64,000 nt of DNA from Bacillota bacterium (GCA_023386315.1 JAEWJZ010000018.1:124001-188000); one strand, 5' to 3'. Positions 35,489 through 45,721 are shown, counted from the first letter of the stretch. Numbers and translations are program-made. The notes: generated from the sequence alone by a model not told the origin.

Positions 35489-35875
35489 ATGGCAAAAACG
35501 TCAACATTTAATCTTGAAGAAATGAAACCAGGTTACTTTCTGGCCTGGACAGTTACCACGCAATGTTCATATACATACAACATTACGTTACAAGCCGGAA
35601 ATACTGTGATATTTAGCGCAAACAAATCAAATTACAGTCCCACTTTCCAGTTAATTTCTCAATCTACCTGGGATTACTGTAACGGAAATCTTGTATTAAC
35701 TGTTACCTGCTATGATGCAGCTCAGGAGCTGAGATCAAGTACATCAAGCGGTTCAATCACTGATACAAGTGCTAAGACTGTGGGTTATGTATATTCCATC
35801 TGCATTGAGGATGCCGGAGACTCTGATTACAATGATGTATATATTAACATTGTAGGCTGGAAGAAAAAGGGATAA
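35489..35875 (+). CDS. small LecB-like calcium-lectin-type protein
   Basis: 128 residues, no signal peptide. The C-terminus IEDAGDSDYNDVYINIVGW resembles the calcium-binding loop of the PA-IIL/LecB fucose-binding lectins (D-x-D-x-DYND), which also ends the chain in Trp-x-x-Gly. The N-terminal part is Thr/Ser/Asn-rich and beta-like. AAGGAAGGGAG lies upstream. It is followed after 20 bases by a broken DUF6765-like gene with its own AAAGGAGG. Sugar binding is inferred from the motif alone. Confidence 0.65.
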   Translation: MAKTSTFNLEEMKPGYFLAWTVTTQCSYTYNITLQAGNTVIFSANKSNYSPTFQLISQSTWDYCNGNLVLTVTCYDAAQELRSSTSSGSITDTSAKTVGYVYSICIEDAGDSDYNDVYINIVGWKKKG

Positions 35876-35895
35876 TCCGAAAGGAGGTTCATGAA

Positions 35896-36760
35896 ATGAA
35901 TATAAGTTTCCATTACTTTGCTGTAAAAACACTGGCTCGATTTAATGCTGATTGGTTCACGGTTACATACATTTGCTGACACTTATGCGCATCAGTTATT
36001 CTCCGGATACAATGAAAATTGTAACAATGTGACACTTGTACAGGTAATCAATAATATGACAGGCAAAGATGAGACTCAAAAATATAATACACTGGTATAT
36101 GGTTTTCTGCAGAAAATGAAAGATATATTACAGGGGCACCAGCCTGCAATCGGTCATATGATGATTGAACATATTCCCGATTATCCCTGGATCTCATTTA
36201 CCATGAACTATCCTTTGCCTGATGGCGGGACAGGGACTCATACTCGCAGTAATACAGCTGAATTCGTCCGGGCAGGCAAAGAAATTATGGATTATTTAAG
36301 ATCCTGTTTAAACAAGCCCCCTATTTCAGGAAATGACTGGGAGCAGTTTACAGACAAACTGGTTTTAGGATTCTTCTTTGATGAAACTCTATACCCTGAT
36401 GAAGGAGAACTGATTCGTGAATTAGTAAAACATTGGAGCAGCATTTTCGGTCAGGATGGCTATCTTTATTCTTATGACCGACACGCATTATTTGATGGTA
36501 TTATAGGCGGGTATTCTTCAAGGAGTTCCTCGAACGCAGCATTGGAAATGAATAATAATATAAATTCCATATTCCCCTCTATGAGTGATGCCTTCTATTT
36601 TTATAATGCTTATGCTGATCATTTACTGATAGACCTTTATGGTTCACAGCCACGGTCAGCATGGTTTAATGTCGTAGCAGAAGATTCAGCCGCTCATATG
36701 TCTCCGATTGAAAATACAGACGATACGTTTGGTGTATCAATGGGCAAACCGTTATTATAA
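35896..36760 (+). pseudogene. broken DUF6765-like gene
   Basis: AAAGGAGG leads into an ATG at 35896 coding MNISFHYFAVKTLARF, like the start of DUF6765-type proteins, but the frame stops after 27 codons. The following frame (from about 35945) continues for 271 residues with IGSRLHTFADTYAHQLFSGY, the conserved core of that family, through to a normal stop at 36760. About 100 residues usually found between the two segments are missing, so an internal deletion that shifted the frame is the simplest reading. The downstream ORF has no ribosome site of its own. Confidence 0.6.
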
Positions 36761-36781
36761 TGATGTATCACATTTAACTAT

Positions 36782-36813
36782 GCAAACACCTCCGCTGTCA
36801 TCGAGGTGTTTGC
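36782..36813. terminator. convergent terminator hairpin
   Basis: An 11-bp perfect stem (GCAAACACCTC / GAGGTGTTTGC) with a 10-base loop between the convergent DUF6765-like remnant and the ABC-2 permease. Confidence 0.65.
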
Positions 36814-36818
36814 ATATT

Positions 36819-37655
36819 CTATCCCCAAAGCGCATTCGCATCGGTAGCACTTCGATTCATGCGGGAAAAATCTGTTTTAACAAAAGATATGGTGGACAGC
36901 AGCAGAAATACCAGTCCAATGACCAGAATAACTGCAAATGTCATAAACGGAGTAATTGCAAAACCATTAATTTCAACTACCAAACCTTCTTTTATCAGAT
37001 CAGGTACAGAAAGATCTGTTTTTTCCAGAACTATCATTCTAAAAAATGCGGTGGCATAGGTCATTGGATTCAAGTAGGCAGCAAATCTCAGGGAATTCGG
37101 CAGCATGGACAATGGGATATATGCGCCCGAAAGAAACGTCAGGGGCATTGTCACTGCAGTTTTCACGATCTGGAACGTTTGACCGTTGCGTACCTTTGTT
37201 GCTAAAAACAGCCCGACACCGGAAAATACAATGCCGATAAAAATCATTGATACCAGCACAAAGAAAGGAGTACTCCAGTTCGTAAACTTAATCCCTATAA
37301 AAGAACCTATTATCAATATCAAAATACCCTGTAACGTAGCTACCGTAGCCGCAGACAATAATTGTCCCAATGCAACATAAACTCTTTTCGCTGGCGAAAC
37401 CAGTACCTCTTTCATAAAACCACTGACCATATCATCGACTGTGGTAGAGGCAAGATTGAGTGCACTTTCAAATACTGTCGTAATGATAACACCCGAAAGC
37501 ATGTAAGCGATGGGATTATCAATAAAATCATTTTTAAATATAGCACCGAACACATAAACAAAGAAAAAAGGAAATATCAGTGAAAATATGAGACCGGTTT
37601 TATTTCGTACAAAGGCCTTTAGACCTCTTTTCCATAAGGCGATCACTGTATTCAT
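36819..37655 (-). CDS. ABC-2 type transporter permease
   Basis: 278 residues with six helices, a DrrB/YadH-type ABC-2 permease (ALWKRGLKAFVRNKTGL at the N-terminus, TFLSGAYIPLSMLPNSLR in the family signature region). GGAGGGG precedes the ATG, one base after the ATPase stop. With the ATPase it forms an exporter of a lipid, drug or natural product. Confidence 0.9.
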   Translation of the reverse strand: MNTVIALWKRGLKAFVRNKTGLIFSLIFPFFFVYVFGAIFKNDFIDNPIAYMLSGVIITTVFESALNLASTTVDDMVSGFMKEVLVSPAKRVYVALGQLLSAATVATLQGILILIIGSFIGIKFTNWSTPFFVLVSMIFIGIVFSGVGLFLATKVRNGQTFQIVKTAVTMPLTFLSGAYIPLSMLPNSLRFAAYLNPMTYATAFFRMIVLEKTDLSVPDLIKEGLVVEINGFAITPFMTFAVILVIGLVFLLLSTISFVKTDFSRMNRSATDANALWG

Positions 37656-37656
37656 A

Positions 37657-38577
37657 TTACCCCTCCTCCCTGATTTTCTTTCCTGTTATCTCTAAAAACA
37701 CATCATTAAACGTCCCTTTTTTTATTTCAATATTAGTAATGTGATCCTTATGAATGCTTAATACCTCCAGCAGGCGGTCCAGATATTCTGCCTCCACCTT
37801 GTAATAACCATTCTTTTTTGAATAATTTAATTGATAGTCTGAAAGCAGTTTCTCAAACGTTTCTTCGTCCTTTGTATTGATATAAGCTTTATCCTTCGTA
37901 TACTTTTTCTTCAACGCGTAGGGCGTATCATGTGCTACTATGACACCGCCATCCATGATTGCTATTTTATTGCAGATCTCGGCTTCTTCCATGTAATGGG
38001 TGGTAAGAAAGATCGTAATATTTCTCTCTTTCTGAAGTTTCATAATATATTCCCATATATGTGCCCTGGTCTGGGGATCCAGACCTGTTGTGGGTTCATC
38101 AAGAAACAAAACCTTGGGATAATGCATCAGACCTCTGGCAATTTCAACACGCCGTTTCATTCCTCCAGACAAAGCAGACACCATTTTCTTTCTTTCATCT
38201 GTCAAATCCACCAGGTTCAGAACAAACCTGATACGTTCTTCTACTTCTTTGTTTGGAATGTTATAAAATATACAATGCATTTTTAAATTTTCTTCAATAG
38301 TCATTTTTACATCAAGAGTCGAATCCTGAAATACAACTCCGATTGCAGACCGCACTTCACTTTTTTGCCGGCTGACATCTTTTCCATCGATCAATAACGT
38401 ACCGGAAGTTTTTTCAAAAATGGTACACAATGTATTAATGGTTGTACTTTTTCCGGCACCATTGGGTCCCAGAAATGCAAATACACTGCCCTCTTCCACA
38501 TCAAAAGATATATCATTAACTGCTACAAAGTCACCGTATCTTTTTGTGAAGTTTTTAACCTGAATGATTGGATTCAT
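37657..38577 (-). CDS. ABC-2 type transporter ATP-binding protein, DrrA-like
   Basis: 306 residues. Walker A GPNGAGKSTT, Q-loop VFQDSTLD, signature LSGGMKRRVEIARGL, Walker B VLFLDEPTTGLD, H-loop TTHYMEEAE. The C-terminal 80 residues are the DrrA-type regulatory tail. First gene of a two-gene exporter operon; the substrate is unknown. Confidence 0.92.
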   Translation of the reverse strand: MNPIIQVKNFTKRYGDFVAVNDISFDVEEGSVFAFLGPNGAGKSTTINTLCTIFEKTSGTLLIDGKDVSRQKSEVRSAIGVVFQDSTLDVKMTIEENLKMHCIFYNIPNKEVEERIRFVLNLVDLTDERKKMVSALSGGMKRRVEIARGLMHYPKVLFLDEPTTGLDPQTRAHIWEYIMKLQKERNITIFLTTHYMEEAEICNKIAIMDGGVIVAHDTPYALKKKYTKDKAYINTKDEETFEKLLSDYQLNYSKKNGYYKVEAEYLDRLLEVLSIHKDHITNIEIKKGTFNDVFLEITGKKIREEG

Positions 38578-38734
38578 AGTTTTATCTCCCCTATGGCCGA
38601 TTGTTGGTTTGTTGTTATCTTATAATCCGCGAAAAGCCTTTGTTTTATGCGGCACCGAGTGTTGCTGAAAAACGCAGAAAGAATACTGCTATATTATCAT
38701 AATAAAATATTCTTTACAACACAGAAAGCGTAAA

Positions 38735-38778
38735 ATAAAAACGGTCTCTGCCATATATAATGGCAAAAAACCGCTTTA
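38735..38778 (-). terminator. terminator of the maltodextrin operon
   Basis: On the minus strand AAGCGGT and ACCGTTTT flank an inner stem TGCCAT / ATGGCA, followed by a T-rich tail, just past the GH13 stop codon. Confidence 0.7.
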
Positions 38779-38784
38779 TTATAA

Positions 38785-40539
38785 TTATAAATATATTTTA
38801 TATCCCATTGCTTCAAGAATCTCTTCATTTTCTGAAGAAGCAAAAATCATCTTTCTGTCTTCCCTCTTCCATTTCTGACCGGCCTCTGCAATATTCAGAC
38901 TTACAAATAATCTTCCCTTTTTTCCCTCCCTCACAAAAGTCAGCACCTGTTCCGTTGTATCATTCCATAATACTTCATAAGACGCACGTTCCTCTATATA
39001 TTCATTCCTTATCTCTATCATATTTTTCACAAATTCACAGAGCTGTGTATTTTCGCCCCAAACCATGGGATTCCTGTATTCATTTTCCTTAATTCCACAT
39101 ATTGCCTGCTCATCCCCGTAAAATAAGCTGGGGACTCCCGGGAACAGCATGAGCAAAATACAAGCCAGTTTCCATTTTCTTTGATCCCCCCCGCAAAGCG
39201 ATAAAAATCTGGGCACATCATGACTATCCAGAAGATTCATCTGTCCGTTTACAAGGTTGGTGGGGTATCGCAGCCTCATTTGTTCCAGCTGTTTTGCAGC
39301 AGTTAAAGCATTTTTATGATCACCGATTATATGATCACGGCAAATTCTTCTAAATTCATAATTCATGGTTGAATCAAAGATATCTCCCCGAAGCCAGCTT
39401 TCTGCATTCTCCCACACTTCACCAATGAGTATTGCTTCTTTATTTTCTCTTTTTACTGTCTCTCTGAATTTCCTCCAAAAATTCCGGTCAATTTCATTTG
39501 CCACATCCAATCGCCAGCCATCTATTTTGTATTCATGAATCCAATAAGCCCCTACATTGGTAAAATATTTCTGAACCTCTTCATTTGAAGTGTTTAATTT
39601 TGGCATCTTACGTTCATAAGCAAAGCAGGCATAATCCGGTTTTTCGTTTTCTGTCTGCGGCCTGCGGACAGGTGATTTTAATTCATAAAACCAGTTTTTA
39701 TACTTTGAGTCTTCTCCCTTTTCCATTACATCTTCAAACGAAAAAAACTCCCAGCTGCAATGATTAAACACTCCATCTATAATGATCTTCATCTCTCGTT
39801 TGTGAATTTCTTCCACCAGGTGTTTAAATTCCTCATTAGTCCCAAAACACGGATCGATGTGATAATAATCAATCGTATCATACTTGTGGTATTCTCCTGC
39901 TGCAAATACGGGATTCAGGTAAATACAGTTAAAGCCAAGCCCCTGGATATAATCCAGATTTTCAAAGATTCCTTTCAGTGTTCCTCCTAATCTTGATTTG
40001 CATACCTTTCCATTATCTAAAACAACATCCATTGGCTGTTGTGGTGAAGTATATTTCCCGCAGGCAAAACTATCAGGAAATATATTATACACAACTGCTT
40101 TTTTAAACCACGCCGGAACATCTGGTATCTCATTTTTTAATATGTAGGGGTATTGGTAATACTCACTTCTTCCATCCATAATCTCCCCTTCAAAATAAAT
40201 TACAGCAAGCTCCTTTGTAAAGCGTTCTGAATAATAATATATCCATTCTCCTTCATTTTGCAGTTTAAAATAATAACAGACACGTGGAAACGGCGTCTCA
40301 AATGTCGCTTCATAATAGTCAAAAAATTCATCCCTTGCTTTTATTTCCATCATAATTTCTTTAAAAACAACGGGTGTGGCAGTACAGGCCCGATCACCAA
40401 AGTATAAGGTACAAGCAGTGACGTTGTCCTTTTGTGTGCGTATTCTTATTGTCAGTCTGTTTTCAGAATCAGCAAATGCATAATTTGATAATGGAATATG
40501 CAGGACTGCCTCACGAATTATTTTTATATTGTTTTTCAT
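38785..40539 (-). CDS. intracellular GH13 alpha-glucan hydrolase (neopullulanase/cyclomaltodextrinase-like)
   Basis: 584 residues, no signal peptide. An N-terminal CBM34-like domain (residues 1-120) precedes the GH13 barrel. Catalytic regions: I DGVFNHCS, II GWRLDVANE (Asp nucleophile), III LIGEVWENA (Glu acid/base), IV LLDSHDVPRF (Asp). The N-terminal domain and barrel match the maltogenic amylase/neopullulanase group, which works on imported maltodextrins. It is the last gene of the operon and its ATG overlaps the MalG-type permease stop (TAATG). Confidence 0.9.
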   Translation of the reverse strand: MKNNIKIIREAVLHIPLSNYAFADSENRLTIRIRTQKDNVTACTLYFGDRACTATPVVFKEIMMEIKARDEFFDYYEATFETPFPRVCYYFKLQNEGEWIYYYSERFTKELAVIYFEGEIMDGRSEYYQYPYILKNEIPDVPAWFKKAVVYNIFPDSFACGKYTSPQQPMDVVLDNGKVCKSRLGGTLKGIFENLDYIQGLGFNCIYLNPVFAAGEYHKYDTIDYYHIDPCFGTNEEFKHLVEEIHKREMKIIIDGVFNHCSWEFFSFEDVMEKGEDSKYKNWFYELKSPVRRPQTENEKPDYACFAYERKMPKLNTSNEEVQKYFTNVGAYWIHEYKIDGWRLDVANEIDRNFWRKFRETVKRENKEAILIGEVWENAESWLRGDIFDSTMNYEFRRICRDHIIGDHKNALTAAKQLEQMRLRYPTNLVNGQMNLLDSHDVPRFLSLCGGDQRKWKLACILLMLFPGVPSLFYGDEQAICGIKENEYRNPMVWGENTQLCEFVKNMIEIRNEYIEERASYEVLWNDTTEQVLTFVREGKKGRLFVSLNIAEAGQKWKREDRKMIFASSENEEILEAMGYKIYL

Positions 40540-41381
40540 TATCCTTTTACTCCTCCTGTTACCAGTCCTGATACCATATATTTTTGTATGGCAAAGAACA
40601 GGATCAAAATAGGTACCGATACTAAAATTGCGGCTGCTGAAAACAAGGACCAGCTTCTGCTGTAATCATTGGCCTGAAGCTGATACAGCCCGCCTGCAAG
40701 ATTATAGTTTTCCTCCTTCATTAAAAATGTAGTTGCAAAAAGATACTCATTCCAAACAAAGATCAGTACCATGACCGCAGTCACGATAATGGAGGGCCTG
40801 GCAAGGGGTAATATAATTTTCCATATAATCTGTCCCGAACTTCCGCCATCGATTCTTGCAGATTCTTCAATTTCGATTGGAATGGTATCAAAATAACCTT
40901 TCATATTCCAAATGCTGAATATACACATGCTTCCTGCATAAATCAGGATTAATCCGATGTAATTATTCAGAAGGTTCATATTTTTAAATAATCGAAAGAT
41001 AGCAAACATGGATAAAATCTGGGGAAAGGCATTTAGAATTAATAATAGCTTCAGCATTTCATTTCTTCCCCGAAAGCGAAAACGGGAAAATGCATAGGAC
41101 GCTGTCACCGAAGTCCCCATCGCAAGCACCATTGTTCCCAGACTAAGAATTACGGAATTCTTAAACCATATCAGAAAGGGCTCCTCCAGGAGGATGGCTG
41201 TGTAATTTTTCAGAGTGGGATTCTCTGGAAACAAAAATCCGCTTCCAAATGCTGAGCTTTCACTGCTTATGGAAAGCAGAAATGCATATAAAATAGGAAT
41301 CAGGGTTATAAAACACAGCAGTATAAAAAATATGTTTAAGATGCTTAAACCGGCTATGTGTTTTGCAGTTTTTTTCTTCAT
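40539..41381 (-). CDS. malG: maltodextrin ABC transporter permease, MalG type
   Basis: 280 residues, six helices, coupling loop EIEESARIDGGSSGQIIWK, ending GLVTGGVKG as MalG proteins do. It overlaps the MalF-type gene by 4 bases. Substrate assignment comes from the amylase and GH13 neighbours. Confidence 0.9.
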   Translation of the reverse strand: MKKKTAKHIAGLSILNIFFILLCFITLIPILYAFLLSISSESSAFGSGFLFPENPTLKNYTAILLEEPFLIWFKNSVILSLGTMVLAMGTSVTASYAFSRFRFRGRNEMLKLLLILNAFPQILSMFAIFRLFKNMNLLNNYIGLILIYAGSMCIFSIWNMKGYFDTIPIEIEESARIDGGSSGQIIWKIILPLARPSIIVTAVMVLIFVWNEYLFATTFLMKEENYNLAGGLYQLQANDYSRSWSLFSAAAILVSVPILILFFAIQKYMVSGLVTGGVKG

Positions 41382-42301
41382 GCTCTTTCCTCCCCAATAC
41401 CTCGATTGAAAAATATAGAAAATAAAACAATGAATCCAAATATCACAATTGAGACAGCAGATGAAAGTCCATAATTATTTGATACAAACGCATTTTGGTG
41501 AGCATATGTTATAACGGTTTGAAGAGTAGCTCCTGTAAGAGAACCTTTTTGCATGGTCAATAAATAGATAATATCAAACTGCTTAAAGGTGGTAAATGTT
41601 GTCATAATGATAGAAGGTGCTAAAACAGGCTTAATAGATGGGATTGTGATATATAAATTTTGTGCCCACCATCCGCCTCCATCTAATTTTGCGCTTTCAT
41701 AACAGCTGATATCTACACTCTGCAATGCGCCATCCATCATCATAATAAGAAATGGCAGCGCCATCCACAGATTTAATACCATACAGGAAATAAAAGCGGG
41801 AATATTCTCAGATAAAAAATCCATGTTCGATAACCCCAATGCTGAACGTAGTTTATTTAACAAGCCGTACTGCGGATTATAAATACCTACTCTCCATAAT
41901 AAAATTGATATGTAAGCGGGCATTGCCCAGGGAAACATCAGTAATGTCTTGTATAGCCTTGCCAGCTTTAGTCCTTCTGCATTCAATCCCAATGCAATAA
42001 AATACGCAAGAATAATCTGAATCACCATATTTAAAACGGTCCAAATGATCGTAGTCAGCAATGCAGACAAAAAACCAGAATCCAGTTTTGTTAATGCACG
42101 TCTGTAATTATCAAATGCTATAAATTCATAGTCCGTCCAGTGATACAGATTCATATTTGTAAATGAAATATATATGGTATAAATAATCGGAAAGACAACA
42201 ATTAATCCGATTAGTAAAATTGAGGGAAGACTATATTCCCATGGAATAATCTTGTTTTTCTTCTTCATATAAATTGCCTGCTCCCTATCTGTGAAAAACA
42301 T
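41378..42301 (-). CDS. malF: maltodextrin ABC transporter permease, MalF type
   Basis: 307 residues from the farthest start (AAGG 6 bases upstream); an alternative ATG at 42268 (MKKKNKIIPW) is also plausible. Six helices and the loop ESAKLDGGGWWAQNLYITIP. It is shorter than enteric MalF, as in Gram-positive CUT1 systems. It is separated from the SBP gene by a strong stem-loop. Confidence 0.88.
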   Translation of the reverse strand: MFFTDREQAIYMKKKNKIIPWEYSLPSILLIGLIVVFPIIYTIYISFTNMNLYHWTDYEFIAFDNYRRALTKLDSGFLSALLTTIIWTVLNMVIQIILAYFIALGLNAEGLKLARLYKTLLMFPWAMPAYISILLWRVGIYNPQYGLLNKLRSALGLSNMDFLSENIPAFISCMVLNLWMALPFLIMMMDGALQSVDISCYESAKLDGGGWWAQNLYITIPSIKPVLAPSIIMTTFTTFKQFDIIYLLTMQKGSLTGATLQTVITYAHQNAFVSNNYGLSSAVSIVIFGFIVLFSIFFNRGIGEERA

Positions 42302-42313
42302 CCTATGCCTTTT

Positions 42314-42358
42314 TTGTATGACCGGCTAATTACATAAAACAGTCAGCCGGTCATACAA
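42314..42358. promoter_or_regulatory. intercistronic stem-loop between malE and malF
   Basis: A 14-bp perfect stem (TTGTATGACCGGCT and complement) with a 17-base loop. On the minus strand an A run follows it rather than T, so it is not a terminator. Its place just after the binding-protein gene fits an mRNA 3' stabiliser that keeps SBP message above permease message. Confidence 0.65.
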
Positions 42359-42407
42359 GGAAAGGATAAAACTCATCCTCTGTTATCTCTTAGTAGGACA
42401 TACAGTC

Positions 42408-43646
42408 TTATTGCATATCTGCGATTGCAGTTTCTGCCTTTTTCTGATATTCATCAGCTTCAGTATTTAAATCTTTGTCTGATTTATTGACCGCTGCAAG
42501 AAGTGATTCTGTTGGTCCCCACATAACGCTCATTTGAGGGATATTAGGCATTGGCTGAGCAATATCAGCAGTCCGCCTCATGGCAGCTATCATTTCGTCA
42601 TTTGCAACAGATGGATGATCATAAGATTTTTGATTTGCCGGGGCGCATCCTGAATTTTCTGCCAGTTCAATTCCAAGCTGGGGATCTGCTATTGCTTTCA
42701 GCACCTTTTCCACTGCCTCCTTTTTGAACTCAGCTGCGTGCTTCATAACTCCGATTCCCTGGACGCCTGAATATGGCACCAGTGAATTCCCGTTAGGAAG
42801 GGTAAAATCACACAGGGATTTTATTCCATAATTGATCTTAGCTTCTTTCACTCCTGATATCAGCCATGGTCCTCCAATAATTGCTGCAGCTTTTCCATCC
42901 TTAAAAAGGGCATTTACCGTATTATAGTCCCCGTCTGCTTCTAGTTTTGCAAACTTTTTATTATATTCAATTGCCTCCTTGGTCTTTTCGTCATTTAATC
43001 CTGGCCTGGCCTGCTCATCTATAATAAATCCCCCAAATCCATTAATAAAGGGAGCTGCATTATAAGCCGTTGAATGTTGGTTCACTAAAGCATAAGTTCC
43101 AGCAGCGGTATCTGTATGGCTTTTCATGTAGGAATAAAGCTCTTCTGTGGCAGAAGGCACCTCTCCCTCCCACAAATCCTTATTGTAAATAAAAAGCAGT
43201 GTTTCGAAGTAGACAGGCATAAGGTATTGGGAATCCTTATAATTCCCTGCTTTCAGTGTCATTGGAAGCATATCGGCGTAAACGGTTTTATCAATTACAT
43301 CCGTAATTGGTGCCAAAGCTCCCATTTCAACAAACATCCCAAGAGAATCATGGGCATACAGATACAAATCCGGACCGTTTACCTCATCGCTTCCATAGAG
43401 TTTGATCTGATCGGTCAGGCCGCTCTTCTGCTCAAACTTTACAGTAATTCCATCATCATTTAAAGCCTTATTTAAATGGTTTTCCATTAACTGTATCATT
43501 GCCTTATCACCATCATGCCAGATACGGATGGTATTCAACGCTTCCTTATTCCCCTGACTTGCTGCACCGCTGTCCGTGTTCTTACTACATCCTGTAAAAA
43601 TTATGGCAGCCACTGCAATCCACAAAACCAGTGCCATTTTCTTCAC
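42408..43646 (-). CDS. malE: maltodextrin-binding lipoprotein
   Basis: 412-residue family 1 sugar-binding lipoprotein; lipobox FTGC in MKKMALVLWIAVAAII-type signal. MalE-like features: IRIWHDGDKAM, MPVYFETLLFIYNKDLW, AAIIGGPWLISG. Second gene of the operon, 24 bases after the secreted amylase. Confidence 0.9.
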   Translation of the reverse strand: MKKMALVLWIAVAAIIFTGCSKNTDSGAASQGNKEALNTIRIWHDGDKAMIQLMENHLNKALNDDGITVKFEQKSGLTDQIKLYGSDEVNGPDLYLYAHDSLGMFVEMGALAPITDVIDKTVYADMLPMTLKAGNYKDSQYLMPVYFETLLFIYNKDLWEGEVPSATEELYSYMKSHTDTAAGTYALVNQHSTAYNAAPFINGFGGFIIDEQARPGLNDEKTKEAIEYNKKFAKLEADGDYNTVNALFKDGKAAAIIGGPWLISGVKEAKINYGIKSLCDFTLPNGNSLVPYSGVQGIGVMKHAAEFKKEAVEKVLKAIADPQLGIELAENSGCAPANQKSYDHPSVANDEMIAAMRRTADIAQPMPNIPQMSVMWGPTESLLAAVNKSDKDLNTEADEYQKKAETAIADMQ

Positions 43647-43670
43647 TTCTCATGTCCTCCATTCCAATCT

Positions 43671-45656
43671 TTACCAGTCAATGCTAACTTTCCCGGAACC
43701 TGTTAATGGCACCGTATAGCTGTGGTTTTCCCCGCTTTGCCATATAACATTACCAGCCGCATTCTTTTTAACCGCCTTAAATTCAATTTTCTGACCTGCC
43801 GGAAGATAAACGGTTAAATCCCACTCAGGATAGTTTGGGCAGACTGCTGGCCCTGCCGCTTTGCCTGGATCCCAGTTTCCAAGTTCCACGCAGTTTCCTG
43901 AAATATAAACGTTCTGCCCCCAGTCTGTAGACGCATTGCGGATATGAATGGCCACTGGAATTGTCTCACCAGCGTTTTCATCTGCCACGTATATTTTAGA
44001 AGTGTCTCCGGTAAGTGTTATTGTGACTTTCCTATCTGACGATACTGTTATTTTATCATTGGGATTCATTACATTGACTAACGTAGTTCCTGGCTTAATG
44101 GTGCTTTCTGCACGTATGGACATTGTTTCGGTATCTGTTCCTTTGGAGTTATGAAATGCACAAATTAATTCCTGCCCCACATTGCTTCCGCTGTCCATTC
44201 TTCTTGAAAAAGCATAGGTATGCATTGACGTCCACATTTCACGCTGTGTACCATAGCTCAAAGCTTCATATTTTCCACGAAGATCATTCAGAGTCCGGAT
44301 AAGCTTATATGTATTCGTTGATGTATTAAAATAATCTTTTAAAACATTGCCGTTATGATCCTTAGTCACCATGGACCAACGATTCCACGTATCTGCAATC
44401 CCGTTGATTCCCTGACCGTTGGCATTTCCTCTGTTTTGCTCCGTCCCCTGAAATACTACCGGAATCCCCCTTGCTGTAAATATAAAAGTTAATGCATTAT
44501 GGAGTTTATCAACATCACCCCCTGCTTCAGTGAGAAAACGATTACGATCGTGATTGTCAATAAATGTGACCATATCATTCAGATGAGTGCCATAAAGATG
44601 ATCTTGCGCTAAAATAGATTGAAGTGATAGTTCCGATGTGTTGTTAAAATTCTTTCCATATGCAAAATCATTTACAATTGCCTGGAACAGCGGAAAATCA
44701 AGCATACCTGTCTCAGCGTTATTTCCCACCCAATCCTTTATAAAGTCCACATCCATATCAAAGTTTTCGCCAAAGGTTGCAACACCTAAATATTCCTGTA
44801 ATTCATGAATATCAGAAGGTTTCATACATTTAGCCGCATCCACTCTGGCAGCGTCTGCCCCTGTATAGGTAAACCAGTTTTTTATTGAGTCAAACATTGC
44901 ACGCCTGGCGTCCTGATTATCAAAATTGATGTCATCCAGACCACCCAGATCATGATCTTCCAGCATCTGTGTGCTTGTTGACGTATGGGGATGCTCTATA
45001 TCAAAATTGATATCTCCTTTATTGTGATACCATGTGACATTATTAAACGGCGCCGCCGGCTGCAATTGTGTGCCCTCTTTTAATCCTGTGCCATTGGTAT
45101 AATGAGCATTGCTTCCGATTCCCTGAAGGTAATCTCCTACGTGATTGGGAACAACATCAAAAATAACCTTAATTCCATTATCATGGCAAACCTCTACCAG
45201 TTCCTTTAGCTTATCCTTGCTGGCCTGTGGATCTTTTGAACCAAAATAGCGGTTGGCGCGATTGGGATCAAATACATTATACCCATGATAGGCAGATGGC
45301 CACTGCTTGCCATTGGCATCCGGTATTCCCCACAGCTGTGGATCGGAAACAGGTGAAATCCAGATAGCGGTATATCCCATATCCTTAATGTAAGAAATTT
45401 TATCTATGATTCCCTGCCAGTCACCGCCATGCATGTAACGAAAATCTTCTTCTGAGTTTTCTGCATAACGAAAAGCTTCACCTGCTGCATTATTCGTCTT
45501 ATCCCCGTCATAAAAACGATCAACCATAATCTGATAAACGGACTCTCCCCGAAGACTTTCGGCTGCATTTACCTTTGTTGCCGGTAATAGCGGCATTATC
45601 ATAATGAAACAAAGTACAAAGCATGCAATACGTTTTAACATCTTTTTCACTACCAT
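43671..45656 (-). CDS. secreted GH13 alpha-amylase with C-terminal starch-binding domain
   Basis: About 661 residues from the ATG at 45656 (AAGGAAGGGG upstream), with a signal peptide ending near KVNAAES. Domain A/B carries catalytic regions DVVPNHVGD, ADAARVDAAKC (Asp), ATFGENFDMD (Glu) and VTFIDNHDRNRF (Asp), the CGTase/maltogenic-amylase layout. Residues after about 570 form a CBM20/CBM25-type starch-binding domain (VYISGNCVELGNWDPGKA, YPEWDLTVYLPAG). It degrades starch outside the cell and its products feed the transporter encoded next. Confidence 0.92.
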   Translation of the reverse strand: MVVKKMLKRIACFVLCFIMIMPLLPATKVNAAESLRGESVYQIMVDRFYDGDKTNNAAGEAFRYAENSEEDFRYMHGGDWQGIIDKISYIKDMGYTAIWISPVSDPQLWGIPDANGKQWPSAYHGYNVFDPNRANRYFGSKDPQASKDKLKELVEVCHDNGIKVIFDVVPNHVGDYLQGIGSNAHYTNGTGLKEGTQLQPAAPFNNVTWYHNKGDINFDIEHPHTSTSTQMLEDHDLGGLDDINFDNQDARRAMFDSIKNWFTYTGADAARVDAAKCMKPSDIHELQEYLGVATFGENFDMDVDFIKDWVGNNAETGMLDFPLFQAIVNDFAYGKNFNNTSELSLQSILAQDHLYGTHLNDMVTFIDNHDRNRFLTEAGGDVDKLHNALTFIFTARGIPVVFQGTEQNRGNANGQGINGIADTWNRWSMVTKDHNGNVLKDYFNTSTNTYKLIRTLNDLRGKYEALSYGTQREMWTSMHTYAFSRRMDSGSNVGQELICAFHNSKGTDTETMSIRAESTIKPGTTLVNVMNPNDKITVSSDRKVTITLTGDTSKIYVADENAGETIPVAIHIRNASTDWGQNVYISGNCVELGNWDPGKAAGPAVCPNYPEWDLTVYLPAGQKIEFKAVKKNAAGNVIWQSGENHSYTVPLTGSGKVSIDW

Positions 45657-45721
45657 TTCCCCTTCCTTCTTCACAGTTACATTGTTAACTATTTTCATAA
45701 AACACCGGTATTTATAAGTAA

